A stretch of 12,875 bases of DNA from Nitrospirae bacterium GWC2_56_14 (GTDB lineage: Bacteria > Nitrospirota > UBA9217): contig MHDY01000005.1 in the NCBI GenBank assembly GCA_001803705.1, positions 1-12,875 of the forward strand, in the 5' to 3' direction. Every line of letters starts with the position of its first letter. The first letter of the stretch is position 1. Below the pieces are notes generated by a model that was not told where the DNA came from, made no database searches, and saw only the letters and a list, made by a program, of their open reading frames with translations. The translations under genes and the position numbers were made by a program. This document shows, one piece after another, positions 1 to 6,377 of the stretch.

Positions 1-31
1 AAAGCTGAGCAACTATAGCATATTTATTTAC

Positions 32-47
32 GTCGGGAAAGTCCGAC
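32..47 (-). terminator. weak candidate terminator hairpin downstream of the thioesterase gene
   Basis: A 5-bp stem (GTCGG at 32-36 with CCGAC at 43-47, 6-nt loop) lies about 100 bp past the thioesterase stop. Read on the minus strand it is followed by an A/T-rich tail (GTAAATAAATA), not a clean U-run. The stem is short, so this is only a possible termination signal. Confidence 0.2.
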
Positions 48-57
48 AGGCTCCTAG

Positions 58-147
58 TCACTTCAGTTCGGCAAGCAGGACCTGCCCGTCTTTTAAATCC
101 GGTGTGACAACGGTCGGTTCGGCCTTGAAGCCAGGCAGGCTGCTTAC
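58..147 (-). other. 29-codon open stretch in frame after the thioesterase stop
   Basis: Directly after the TAG stop of the thioesterase gene (148-150) the same frame stays open for 29 codons, starting V-S-S-L-P-G-F-K, and ends at a TGA (58-60). Its codon choice looks like the coding DNA of this genome, but it has no start codon and no obvious ribosome binding site of its own. It may be the surviving 3' end of a lost gene, a rarely translated readthrough extension, or chance. I do not recognise the peptide. Nothing else is seen in 1-147 apart from the weak hairpin at 32-47. Confidence 0.25.
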
Positions 148-555
148 CTACTTCACGAACTGACCGACGCCGTCCTTTTTTCTATACACCGTCCCCTGGA
201 ACAGGGCGATCTGGGTTCCTTCGTCGTCGAACACGGGAATGAGATAGGTCGCGAGCTTGGGATTCAGCGAGACCTCTTCCGCAGTCGCGGTCAGGGTGCC
301 GCTGCTCACTGCCTTGAAATAAGAGATGCTCACGTTGATAGCCATGGCAAGGGTGCCGTGTGAGTTGGATGCCGCGGAGAAAACGGCGTCTGCGAGCGCG
401 AAGATGGCCCCGCCATGCACCGTGCCTGCGCTGTTCAGGTGATGGTCCTGGATCACCATGCTTGCCTTGGCCCTCCCGTTGCCATATTCGAGCATGTCCA
501 CGCCGAGATGTTTTGCAAAGCGATCGTTCTCCACAAACCTTTTTACATCATCCAT
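148..555 (-). CDS. PaaI-family hotdog-fold acyl-CoA thioesterase
   Basis: A 135-aa protein, the usual length for single-domain hotdog thioesterases that hydrolyse acyl- or aryl-CoA esters to free acid and CoA in the cytoplasm. The family signature HGGAIFALAD is at residues 47-56, in the central helix that forms the active site; Asn41 and Asp56 lie where catalytic or substrate-polarising residues fall in PaaI proteins. The ATG start (553-555) has a good upstream GGAAAGGA ribosome binding site on the minus strand. It is divergent from paaK, which makes a CoA ester of phenylacetate, so a role in recycling CoA from stalled aryl-acetyl-CoA is plausible by context (inference). The substrate cannot be read from sequence. 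The C-terminus runs about 8 residues past the typical YRKK end of the fold. Confidence 0.85.
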   Translation of the reverse strand: MDDVKRFVENDRFAKHLGVDMLEYGNGRAKASMVIQDHHLNSAGTVHGGAIFALADAVFSAASNSHGTLAMAINVSISYFKAVSSGTLTATAEEVSLNPKLATYLIPVFDDEGTQIALFQGTVYRKKDGVGQFVK

Positions 556-596
556 GAGAAGTTCCTTTCCGAAGCCGAAGGACTAGTGCAAATCTA

Positions 597-679
597 TTGA
601 CAGGATAACAGGATTTTCAGGATGAACTGTTTTAATCGGATTGTATCCTGCCTGTGGTCTGTGACCATTATCCTGTCAA
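597..679. repeat. palindromic repeat with CAGGAT units (8-9 bp period)
   Basis: Perfect 12-bp inverted arms, TTGACAGGATAA (597-608) and TTATCCTGTCAA (668-679). The left arm continues as three CAGGAT units at 601, 609 and 618; the right side has two ATCCTG units at 645 and 670. It sits in the 292-bp space between the divergent thioesterase and paaK genes. The arms contain TTGACA, but I see no -10 box at a suitable distance, so it is not called a promoter. Similar CAGGAT-rich intergenic repeats are common in environmental genomes; a role in transcript ends or DNA structure is unproven. Confidence 0.75.
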
Positions 680-741
680 AGAGTTTTAATCCCCGTTCTG
701 GTCCAAACCGCCGTCATTATAACAAAATCAGCGCAAAAGGC

Positions 742-784
742 ACAGGAATTCCTGTTTACAAAACAATGCATTCTGGTTTATAAT
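742..784 (+). promoter_or_regulatory. candidate sigma-70 promoter of paaK with a 14-bp palindrome at the -35 box
   Basis: TTTACA (755-760), an 18-bp spacer and a consensus TATAAT (779-784) lie about 60 bp upstream of the paaK start. The perfect palindrome ACAGGAATTCCTGT (742-755) abuts and by one base overlaps the -35 box, a position suited to a dimeric regulator. No regulator gene is adjacent, so the regulator is unknown. Confidence 0.55.
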
Positions 785-847
785 GAGCTCCGTTTTACTG
801 TAATCGCCTGTTTTTCGACATAAAACTCATTCATCGAGGAGCCTGCC

Positions 848-2191
848 ATGCCCTGGAATGCCGAAGAAACCCTGTCGCGACCGGAATTGACGAAGCTGCA
901 GAGCGAGCGTTTGCAGAGGGTCTGCGAGCGGGTCTATAGCCGCGTTCCCTTTTACCAGAAAAAGTTCGATGCAATGGGCGTCAAGCCGACCGACATCAAG
1001 AACGTCCAGGACATCGTCAAACTTCCCTTTACCAAAAAAGCGGACCTCCGGGACAATTACCCTTACGGCCTGTTTGCCGAACCGCTCGATGAGATCGTCC
1101 GCATCCACGCCTCGTCGGGCACCACGGGAAAGCCCACGGTCGTGGCCTACAACCGGAACGACATCAACCTCTGGGCCGAGGTCATGGCGCGCACCTTCAC
1201 CTGCGCGGGAACAACGAAAAAAGACGTGGTCCAGAACGCCTATGGCTACGGCCTTTTCACCGGCGGCTTGGGAGCCCACTACGGGGCCGAGCGCGTGGGA
1301 GCTGCGGTCATCCCGATCTCGGGCGGCAATACACAGAAGCAGATCCTGCTGTTGCAGGACTTCGGCAGCACCGTGATCACCTGCACGCCATCCTTCGCCC
1401 TCTATATTTACGACGTTGCCTGCGAGATGAAGATCAGCCTCGACACGATCAAGCTGCGCGTCGGCCTCTTCGGCGCCGAACCCTGGACCGAGGAGATGCG
1501 GCACGAGATCGAGGAGCGGCTCAGGATCAAGGCCATCGACATCTACGGCCTGTCCGAGATCATCGGCCCGGGCGTATCATCGGAATGCGTCGAGGCCCAG
1601 AGCGGCCTCCATGTGAACGAAGACCACTTCTATCCCGAGATCATCAATCCCGAAACCGGAGAACAGCTGCCCTATGGCCAGGAAGGCGAGCTCGTGATCA
1701 CGAGCATGTCGCGCGAGGCCATGCCGCTGATCCGCTACCGCACGGGCGACATCACCAGCCTGAACCCGGAGAAATGCGTCTGCGGCCGGACCCTGGTCCG
1801 GATGCGTCGCGTGCGCGGCCGGGCCGACGATATGCTGATCATCCGCGGCGTGAACGTGTTCCCGTCGCAGGTCGAGTCGGTGCTGCTGCGTTCCGAAGAG
1901 GTGGCGCCGCACTACATTATCGAAGTGAACCGCAAGGGCCGCATGGACGAGATGAACGTGCTCGTTGAAGTGACGCCCAAGTTCATGGAGAAGATGGCCA
2001 GCAAGGTGCTTTCCACGGACCTCAAGGACTTTGTGCAGGAAGAGGAAGAGCTGGTCCACCTGAAGCGCGAGATCCAGAAGAACGTGAAGGACATTATCGG
2101 CGTGAATACCGATATCACGCTTCGTCCGCCGAACACGATCCAGCGGAGCGAAGGCAAGGCCAAGCGGGTCATCGATAATAGACCTAAGTAA
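848..2191 (+). CDS. paaK: phenylacetate-CoA ligase (AMP-forming)
   Basis: A 447-aa cytoplasmic enzyme of the acyl-adenylate superfamily that activates phenylacetate (or indoleacetate) with ATP and CoA. Visible motifs in order: the phosphate-binding loop SSGTTGKP at 89-96; YGLSE at 233-237; the acidic RTGD at 298-301; the hinge region RGRADDM at 323-329 followed by IIRGVNVFPSQ; and the C-terminal EGKAKR with the expected catalytic Lys437. The C-x-C-G (310-313) is also typical of PaaK proteins. Length is normal for the family. The ATG has a GAGGAG ribosome binding site. Placed directly before iorA and iorB, it most likely works on products of aryl-pyruvate oxidation rather than in the aerobic paa ring-opening pathway, whose other genes are absent here. 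Exact aryl-acid preference is unknown. Confidence 0.93.
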   Translation: MPWNAEETLSRPELTKLQSERLQRVCERVYSRVPFYQKKFDAMGVKPTDIKNVQDIVKLPFTKKADLRDNYPYGLFAEPLDEIVRIHASSGTTGKPTVVAYNRNDINLWAEVMARTFTCAGTTKKDVVQNAYGYGLFTGGLGAHYGAERVGAAVIPISGGNTQKQILLLQDFGSTVITCTPSFALYIYDVACEMKISLDTIKLRVGLFGAEPWTEEMRHEIEERLRIKAIDIYGLSEIIGPGVSSECVEAQSGLHVNEDHFYPEIINPETGEQLPYGQEGELVITSMSREAMPLIRYRTGDITSLNPEKCVCGRTLVRMRRVRGRADDMLIIRGVNVFPSQVESVLLRSEEVAPHYIIEVNRKGRMDEMNVLVEVTPKFMEKMASKVLSTDLKDFVQEEEELVHLKREIQKNVKDIIGVNTDITLRPPNTIQRSEGKAKRVIDNRPK

Positions 2192-2192
2192 G

Positions 2193-2220
2193 GGTTCAGG
2201 GGCCGGGGGCCAGGGTTCAG
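2193..2220. repeat. 7-bp period GGTTCAG/GGGCCAG array, single arm
   Basis: Starting one base after the paaK stop are four back-to-back 7-bp units: GGTTCAG, GGGCCGG, GGGCCAG, GGTTCAG. No inverted second arm is found nearby; the CGCAAAG-type elements begin immediately to the right and may have displaced it. Confidence 0.6.
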
Positions 2221-2222
2221 TA

Positions 2223-2420
2223 GCAGAGAAAATCAAGAACGGAAAAGCTTTCTCTCGCAAAGGCGCAAAGCTCGCAAAGGAAATCAACGGCTTACGCCTT
2301 GGGTTTAACCAGAAGACTTGTCCTGTTTTTCTTGGCGTACTTTGCGAGCTCAGCGTGGCCCTCTTCTTGGCCATTGCGAGAGACAGACTTTAACGGTTTA
2401 GAGTTCTTTAGTATTTTCTC
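2223..2420. repeat. CGCAAAG-type palindromic element, copy A
   Basis: The left arm has CGCAAAG units spaced 8-9 bp apart (from about 2255). The outer ends TCTCTCGCAA (2251-2260) and TTGCGAGAGA (2374-2383) are a perfect 10-bp inverted repeat. The core shares a CCTTGGGTTTAA-like and a TTTTTCTTGGCG stretch with copy B. Copy B begins with the same GCAGAGAAAA start about 198 bp downstream, so the two are tandem, diverged duplicates. Together with 2193-2220 they fill the paaK-iorA gap; no gene is seen in it. Confidence 0.8.
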
Positions 2421-2575
2421 GCAGAGAAAACCAGGAGCAAAAAGCTTTATCTCGCAAAGCCCGCAAAGGCCGCAAAGAAGGTCCAAGTCTTAAGCTTTGG
2501 CTTTAAGGCAAAAGACCAGCCCTGCTTTTCTTGGCGCACTTTGCGAGCTTTGCGAGAGACCGACTTTAGAGGTGT
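2421..2575. repeat. CGCAAAG-type palindromic element, copy B
   Basis: The left arm TCTCGCAAAGC (2450-2460) plus two further CGCAAAG units at 9-bp period is mirrored by GCTTTGCGAGA (2547-2557), preceded by another inverted unit. Its right end, GACTTTAGAGGTG, contains the GAGGTG that serves as the iorA ribosome binding site; the matching end of copy A reads GACTTTAACGGT. Confidence 0.8.
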
Positions 2576-2579
2576 AATT

Positions 2580-4334
2580 TTGACCAAAGCAATACTGTCC
2601 GGCAACGAAGCGATAGCGCGGGGGTTCATCGAAGCAGGCGGCAAGCTGGCCGCGGCCTACCCGGGCACGCCGAGCACCGAGGTGCTCGAGACGCTGTCCC
2701 ATGAAAAAGGCATCCATGCCGAGTGGTCGGTGAATGAGAAGGTGGCCTTAGAAGTCGCCATCGGCGGCGCGCTCTCGGGCGTGCGCTCGCTGGCCTGCAT
2801 GAAGCATGTGGGCGTGAACGTTGCCGCCGATCCGCTCATGACCGCATCCTACACCGGCATCAACGCCGGCCTGGTATTGATGGCGGCCGACGATCCCGGC
2901 ATGTTCAGCTCCCAGAACGAACAGGACACGCGCCACTATGCCCGGCTCGGCAAGCTCCCCTGCATCGAGCCGTCCGATTCGGCAGAAGCTTTGCAGTACG
3001 TCAAGGCGGCGTTTGAAATGAGCGAGGCCTTTGACACGCCGGTCATCCTGCGCACCACGACCAGGATCTCCCACTGCAAAAGCGTGGTGGAGACCGGAAC
3101 GGTCGAGTCGCCCGCGGGCCGCGGTCTGGTAAAGGATTTTGCCAAGTACGTGATGCTGCCGAACAATGCAAAAAAGCGCCACGTCTTTGTGGAAGACCGT
3201 CTGATGCGTCTCAAAGAGTGGGCAGAAACCTCACGGCTCAATCGGATCATCGACGGCGACAAGGAGATTGGTTTCATCACCTCCGGCATCTCCTTCCAGT
3301 ATGTTCGCGAAGCCTTCCCCAAGGCTACGGTGCTGAAGCTCGGCACGACCTTCCCGCTTCCTGAAAAACTGATCAAAAAATTCGCTTCATCGGTGACCAA
3401 GCTTGCGGTCGTGGAAGAGCTCGATCCGTTCATCGAGGACCAGATCAAGGCCATGGGCATCACGGTCCATCTGGGCAAGAATGTGCTGCCGCTCTGGGGT
3501 GAGTTCAGCCAGCGCCTGGTGCGCGAGAGGATCTCAGGAAGCACGCTTCCCATGAAGGAGGTGGTCAGCGGTCTCATCATGCGGCCGCCGACCTTCTGTC
3601 CGGGCTGTTCTCATCGCGGTCTGTATACCGTGCTTGCCAAGCTCAAGCTCCATGTGTCCGGCGACATCGGCTGCTATACGCTGGGGGCGCTGCCGCCGTT
3701 TTCCGCCATGCATTCCTGCATCTGCATGGGCGCCAGCATCTCGGCAGCTCACGGCATGGCACAAGGCCTTGCCTTGCAGGGCACGCAGCAGCAGAAGCCC
3801 GTGGCCGTCATCGGCGACTCGACCTTCCTCCATTCCGGCATCACCGGCCTTATTAACATGGTATACAACGGCGGCGACGCCATCGTCATCATCATGAACA
3901 ACGACACCACGGGCATGACCGGCGGACAGGAACATGCCGGCACGGGCCGTCCCGCCGGAGGGGTCGAAGCGCCGCGCCTCGACATCGCCAAGCTCTGCCA
4001 GGCCATCGGCGCGAAGCGGGTGCGCGAGATCGACGCTTACAAGATCAAGGACCTCGAAAAGATCATGAAGGAAGAGCTTGCCGAGAAGGGGCCGACGGTG
4101 CTCATCTCGAACCAGCCCTGCGTGCTTCGGTACCGCGTCTCGAAGAAGGCCTACAGCGTCGAACGTGAGTCGTGCAAAGGCTGCAAGCTCTGTCTCAAGG
4201 CGGGCTGTATCGCGCTGTCCTTTACGCCCGAAGGGAAGACCGGGTATGTGGAGATCGATCCGCTGTTGTGCAACGGCTGCGGGGTGTGTGAACAGCTTTG
4301 TACGACGGGATGCATGAAGCAGGGGGATGCGTGA
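2580..4334 (+). CDS. iorA: indolepyruvate:ferredoxin oxidoreductase, alpha subunit
   Basis: A 584-aa thiamine-diphosphate and iron-sulfur enzyme subunit that, with IorB, oxidatively decarboxylates aryl-pyruvates to aryl-acetyl-CoA while reducing ferredoxin. The TTG at 2580 is chosen because it gives the family N-terminus (TKAILSGNEAIARG) and has GAGGTG 5 bp upstream; a longer ATG-started reading from 2541 would encode the repeat. The N-terminal half carries AAAYPGTPSTE. The thiamine diphosphate motif is GDS at 412-414 with NN at 440-441. The C-terminus has two ferredoxin-type clusters: Cys532, 535, 538, 543 and Cys564, 567, 570, 574. The last two sense codons and the stop lie inside the 8-bp repeat that follows. 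Typical length; function confident, preferred aryl-pyruvate not determinable. Confidence 0.95.
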   Translation: MTKAILSGNEAIARGFIEAGGKLAAAYPGTPSTEVLETLSHEKGIHAEWSVNEKVALEVAIGGALSGVRSLACMKHVGVNVAADPLMTASYTGINAGLVLMAADDPGMFSSQNEQDTRHYARLGKLPCIEPSDSAEALQYVKAAFEMSEAFDTPVILRTTTRISHCKSVVETGTVESPAGRGLVKDFAKYVMLPNNAKKRHVFVEDRLMRLKEWAETSRLNRIIDGDKEIGFITSGISFQYVREAFPKATVLKLGTTFPLPEKLIKKFASSVTKLAVVEELDPFIEDQIKAMGITVHLGKNVLPLWGEFSQRLVRERISGSTLPMKEVVSGLIMRPPTFCPGCSHRGLYTVLAKLKLHVSGDIGCYTLGALPPFSAMHSCICMGASISAAHGMAQGLALQGTQQQKPVAVIGDSTFLHSGITGLINMVYNGGDAIVIIMNNDTTGMTGGQEHAGTGRPAGGVEAPRLDIAKLCQAIGAKRVREIDAYKIKDLEKIMKEELAEKGPTVLISNQPCVLRYRVSKKAYSVERESCKGCKLCLKAGCIALSFTPEGKTGYVEIDPLLCNGCGVCEQLCTTGCMKQGDA

Positions 4335-4477
4335 ATGCGTGGATGCGTCTAAGCGTAAAAGCGTGGAAGCGTTTATGCGTAGATGCGGGCGGCTGTCACG
4401 GATGTTCCGCTTAAACGCATTTACTCATATTCGCATCAACTCATATACGCTTAGACGCATTCACGCATTAACGCCTT
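4327..4477. repeat. 8-bp-period palindromic array between iorA and iorB
   Basis: Eight consecutive 8-bp units run from 4327 to 4390, each of the form A(A/T)GCGTnn (first ATGCGTGA, then ATGCGTGG, ATGCGTCT, AAGCGTAA and so on; the last is ATGCGGGC). After a short centre (GCGG 4386-4389 with CCGC 4407-4410) the inverse pattern runs to 4477, also with an 8-bp period (units such as TTAGACGC, ATTCACGC, ATTAACGC). The arms pair in register. The first unit supplies the iorA TGA stop; the last ends 1-2 bases before the iorB AAGGAG. It fills the whole 157-bp gap. Confidence 0.88.
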
Positions 4478-4491
4478 AAAGGAGTTCATTG

Positions 4492-5070
4492 GTGAACGTT
4501 TTTAATATTCTGATCAGCGGCGTGGGCGGACAGGGCGTGCTTTTGACGAGCAAGGTCATTGCCGAGGCGGCGCTCCTTGCCGGGCTCGACGTCAAGCAGA
4601 GCGAGGTGCACGGCATGGCGCAGCGCGGCGGCAGCGTGCTGTCGCAGGTGCGCTTCGGCGACAAGGTGTTCTCGCCGATCATCACGGAAGGCGAGGCCGA
4701 TCTGCTGATTGGGTTCGAGCCGCTCGAAACCGCCCGCTATCTCCACTTTCTGAAGGATGACGGCGTCGTCATCTACAACACCCGCCCCATCGGCACCATC
4801 GGCGTTTCCATCGCAGCGGAAAAATATCCCTCCGGCGTCAATGACGTTATCAAGGACCGTGCAAAGACCGTCCTGCCCTTTGACGGCACGCAGCTTGCGG
4901 TGGCGGCAGGCGACAAGCGGACGCTCAACCTCGTGCTGCTCGGAGCGGCGCTGTCGCACCTCCCGCTCAAGGAAGCGTTCGTGCTCGATGCGATCGTAAA
5001 CACCGTGCCCAAGAAGGTCCTCGAGATCAATCAAAAGGCATTTGCCGCAGGCAGGGCGCAGGGGAAGTAA
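4492..5070 (+). CDS. iorB: indolepyruvate:ferredoxin oxidoreductase, beta subunit
   Basis: A 192-aa subunit of the pyruvate/ketoisovalerate oxidoreductase gamma-like family, which binds CoA and completes the catalytic heterodimer with IorA. The glycine loop GVGGQG is at residues 10-15 and the conserved SEVHGMAQRGGSV follows at about 37-49. GTG at 4492 is preferred over TTG at 4489 because AAGGAG (4479-4484) is then 7 bp upstream. Normal family length. It is separated from iorA by the palindromic array instead of the few bases usual for this pair, so its expression relative to iorA may be affected (inference). Confidence 0.93.
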   Translation: MNVFNILISGVGGQGVLLTSKVIAEAALLAGLDVKQSEVHGMAQRGGSVLSQVRFGDKVFSPIITEGEADLLIGFEPLETARYLHFLKDDGVVIYNTRPIGTIGVSIAAEKYPSGVNDVIKDRAKTVLPFDGTQLAVAAGDKRTLNLVLLGAALSHLPLKEAFVLDAIVNTVPKKVLEINQKAFAAGRAQGK

Positions 5071-5100
5071 TTCATTTCCGCCTGATGATAGTGAAGGCAC

Positions 5101-5505
5101 ATGGCAGATAAACCGGAAAAAAGATCGCCTGCCGTCGGCTCGCCCGAAGAAACTGCAAGGCGGGAAAAACGATACAACGTTCCTGATGCCTGTCAGCAGT
5201 ATATCAAGCTGCGGGTAAAGCGCGGCGACGAATTCGTGCCCGCCATTCTCGGCAACTTCAGCCGCAACGGCATTCTGTTCGAGTCTCCCGTGCCGTTCAG
5301 TCAGGGAGAGCATACCGCGTGTACCATATCGATCTCCCTGGTGCTGTCTCATGAAATATCATTCGATATCGAGGTCAGGTACTGCTACGCTGATCAGGTC
5401 TCCCATATTACGGGGGCTTCCATTGATACCATTTCAGATGAGATCTGGTTTGATGCCTTTGTGGAAGTGTACGATCTTATCGTGCTGCGCCAAGGCTCCG
5501 TATAA
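5101..5505 (+). CDS. PilZ-domain protein, candidate cyclic-di-GMP receptor
   Basis: A 134-aa soluble protein. An N-terminal basic stretch contains the RxxxR motif (Arg20 to Arg24, RREKR) and the NxSxxG motif is at 52-57 (NFSRNG), the two sequence signatures that contact cyclic-di-GMP in PilZ domains. The rest of the domain fills the chain and no output domain is present, so it would act by binding a partner. It starts 30 bp after iorB with a GAAGG ribosome binding site and could be co-transcribed with it. No link to aromatic metabolism is evident. It is the last high-GC gene before the 58-bp repeat and the AT-richer block. Confidence 0.8.
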   Translation: MADKPEKRSPAVGSPEETARREKRYNVPDACQQYIKLRVKRGDEFVPAILGNFSRNGILFESPVPFSQGEHTACTISISLVLSHEISFDIEVRYCYADQVSHITGASIDTISDEIWFDAFVEVYDLIVLRQGSV

Positions 5506-5530
5506 CAACCACCATCACCAAGCTATGTAC

Positions 5531-5588
5531 TTCCTGAAGTTTATAAAGTAACAAACCGTATTTGTTAGTACCTTCCCTTAAATCCATT
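5531..5588 (+). repeat. 58-bp direct repeat, left copy
   Basis: Matches 9457-9514 at 52 of 58 positions, same orientation. It begins TTCCTGAAG and ends CTTAAATCCATT. Inside is the dyad TAACAAA-CCGTA-TTTGTTA, two 7-bp arms around 5 bp, a size seen in tyrosine recombinase core sites and also in regulator binding sites. It lies just after the PilZ gene, at the change to AT-richer DNA. Confidence 0.85.
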
Positions 5589-5592
5589 CTCG

Positions 5593-5621
5593 TTGACATC
5601 ATTATAAATCCGGCTTATATT
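5593..5621 (+). promoter_or_regulatory. strong sigma-70 promoter at the left edge of the AT-rich block
   Basis: Consensus TTGACA (5593-5598), a 17-bp spacer and TATATT (5616-5621), one base from consensus, directly after the left 58-bp repeat. The start site would be near 5628, leaving about 110 nt of leader before the membrane protein gene at 5742. In this position it could transcribe the whole four-gene block. The rest of 5506-5741 holds no gene I can support. Confidence 0.65.
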
Positions 5622-5701
5622 CGTGCATAAGACTTTGAGTTGTTTGGCACGTTCATTGCTAAAGTCAATAAGTCCGAAAATCCGTTCTTTACGATTTAGC
5701 T

Positions 5702-5726
5702 TCTAACTAGACAACAATGGTTAGAT
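5702..5726 (+). other. possible cassette boundary with a GTTRRRY core
   Basis: GTTAGAT (5720-5726) fits the GTTRRRY consensus of integron recombination core sites and is mirrored by TCTAAC (5702-5707). The membrane protein gene begins 16 bp later. I could not find the full paired arms of an attC or attI site here, so this rests on the core heptamer and position only. Confidence 0.3.
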
Positions 5727-5741
5727 TTAAGGGTGGACGAG

Positions 5742-6365
5742 ATGAAATTTATAGAATATCGTGGACCATTTCGACTTCTTATCCCTCACTATGATGAGCT
5801 TGTGCTATTTACTATGAGTTTAACCTGCCTTCTTCTTCTAGTCACCGGCGTACTATCGCATATGCCAGAAATTGCAACATCTTCAAGGCAATTTGATCCT
5901 GGAATATTTATTCCTTTCATTTTTATAGCAATCTTCATGGCTGGCTTAATATTGTCCTTATACCATGCATTCGTTGATCGCCCTAAAACCGAGATTCAAA
6001 AATCGTTTATGCTGTTTTTTGCCGTCTTAATAAACGTCTTCAGTGGGTTCATGGGTAGTGGATACAGCCTTACTACAGCCAATGGTTGGTTTATAGTTTT
6101 TCCAATCATCAATATGATCAATAGCATGATTCTTCTATTTATGTGGCGGTATGGACACTTCGACGAATCAAGTATTAGCGACCAACAGGCGTCAAAAGGT
6201 CAGGTCATGCTTGCAGGGACGATGGTTTTAATACTGTTTTATTTATGTCATGTTGTTTACGAATTCATATGGATACAAACGCTATCTGTTTGTCTTGTTT
6301 ATTCAATAAACTTTATAAGACTAATCGAATCATTGATTTTTAGACCTGTACCTGTTTCTAAATGA
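5742..6365 (+). CDS. multi-pass membrane protein of unknown function
   Basis: A 207-aa hydrophobic protein with about six likely membrane segments (first from about residue 20 after MKFIEYRGPFRLL, then near 60-80, 95-115 and three more toward the C-terminus). I do not recognise a family. ATG at 5742 is preferred over GTG at 5733 because AAGGG (5729-5733) is then 8 bp upstream and overlaps the GTG. Base composition is about 40 % GC in samples counted by eye, against about 60-65 % in iorA, which suggests a foreign origin. It is bracketed by a GTTRRRY core on the left and the attC-like site 12 bp after its stop, the layout of an integron gene cassette. Confidence 0.75.
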   Translation: MKFIEYRGPFRLLIPHYDELVLFTMSLTCLLLLVTGVLSHMPEIATSSRQFDPGIFIPFIFIAIFMAGLILSLYHAFVDRPKTEIQKSFMLFFAVLINVFSGFMGSGYSLTTANGWFIVFPIINMINSMILLFMWRYGHFDESSISDQQASKGQVMLAGTMVLILFYLCHVVYEFIWIQTLSVCLVYSINFIRLIESLIFRPVPVSK

Positions 6366-6377
6366 TTGCATTGATGA

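Noticed and set aside
597..608. TTGACA in the palindrome arms as a -35 promoter box
   Set aside because: No acceptable -10 hexamer lies 15-19 bp downstream on either strand.
827..1504. 225-codon open frame on the minus strand within paaK
   Set aside because: Mirror-frame shadow of a GC-rich gene; the plus strand carries intact adenylate-forming ligase motifs and the minus translation has no recognisable domain.
1577..2374. 265-codon minus-strand open frame covering the paaK 3' end and the repeat region
   Set aside because: Runs through both paaK antisense and intergenic repeats, no ribosome binding site or motif; His/Asp-rich composition typical of antisense frames.
2541..2579. 13-residue N-terminal extension of IorA from an upstream ATG
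   Set aside because: It would encode the right arm of the CGCAAAG repeat; the TTG at 2580 has a ribosome binding site and gives the family N-terminus.
4327..4477. CRISPR array
   Set aside because: The repeat unit is 8 bp with no spacers, and the second half is inverted; no cas genes are present.
4486..5352. 288-codon minus-strand open frame across iorB and the PilZ gene
   Set aside because: Antisense to two genes with recognised domains; composition typical of shadow frames.
5531..5588. 58-bp repeat as an attC site
   Set aside because: GTTAGTA does not fit GTTRRRY and no paired left arm (RYYYAAC plus box) is found at the required distance; kept only as a direct repeat.
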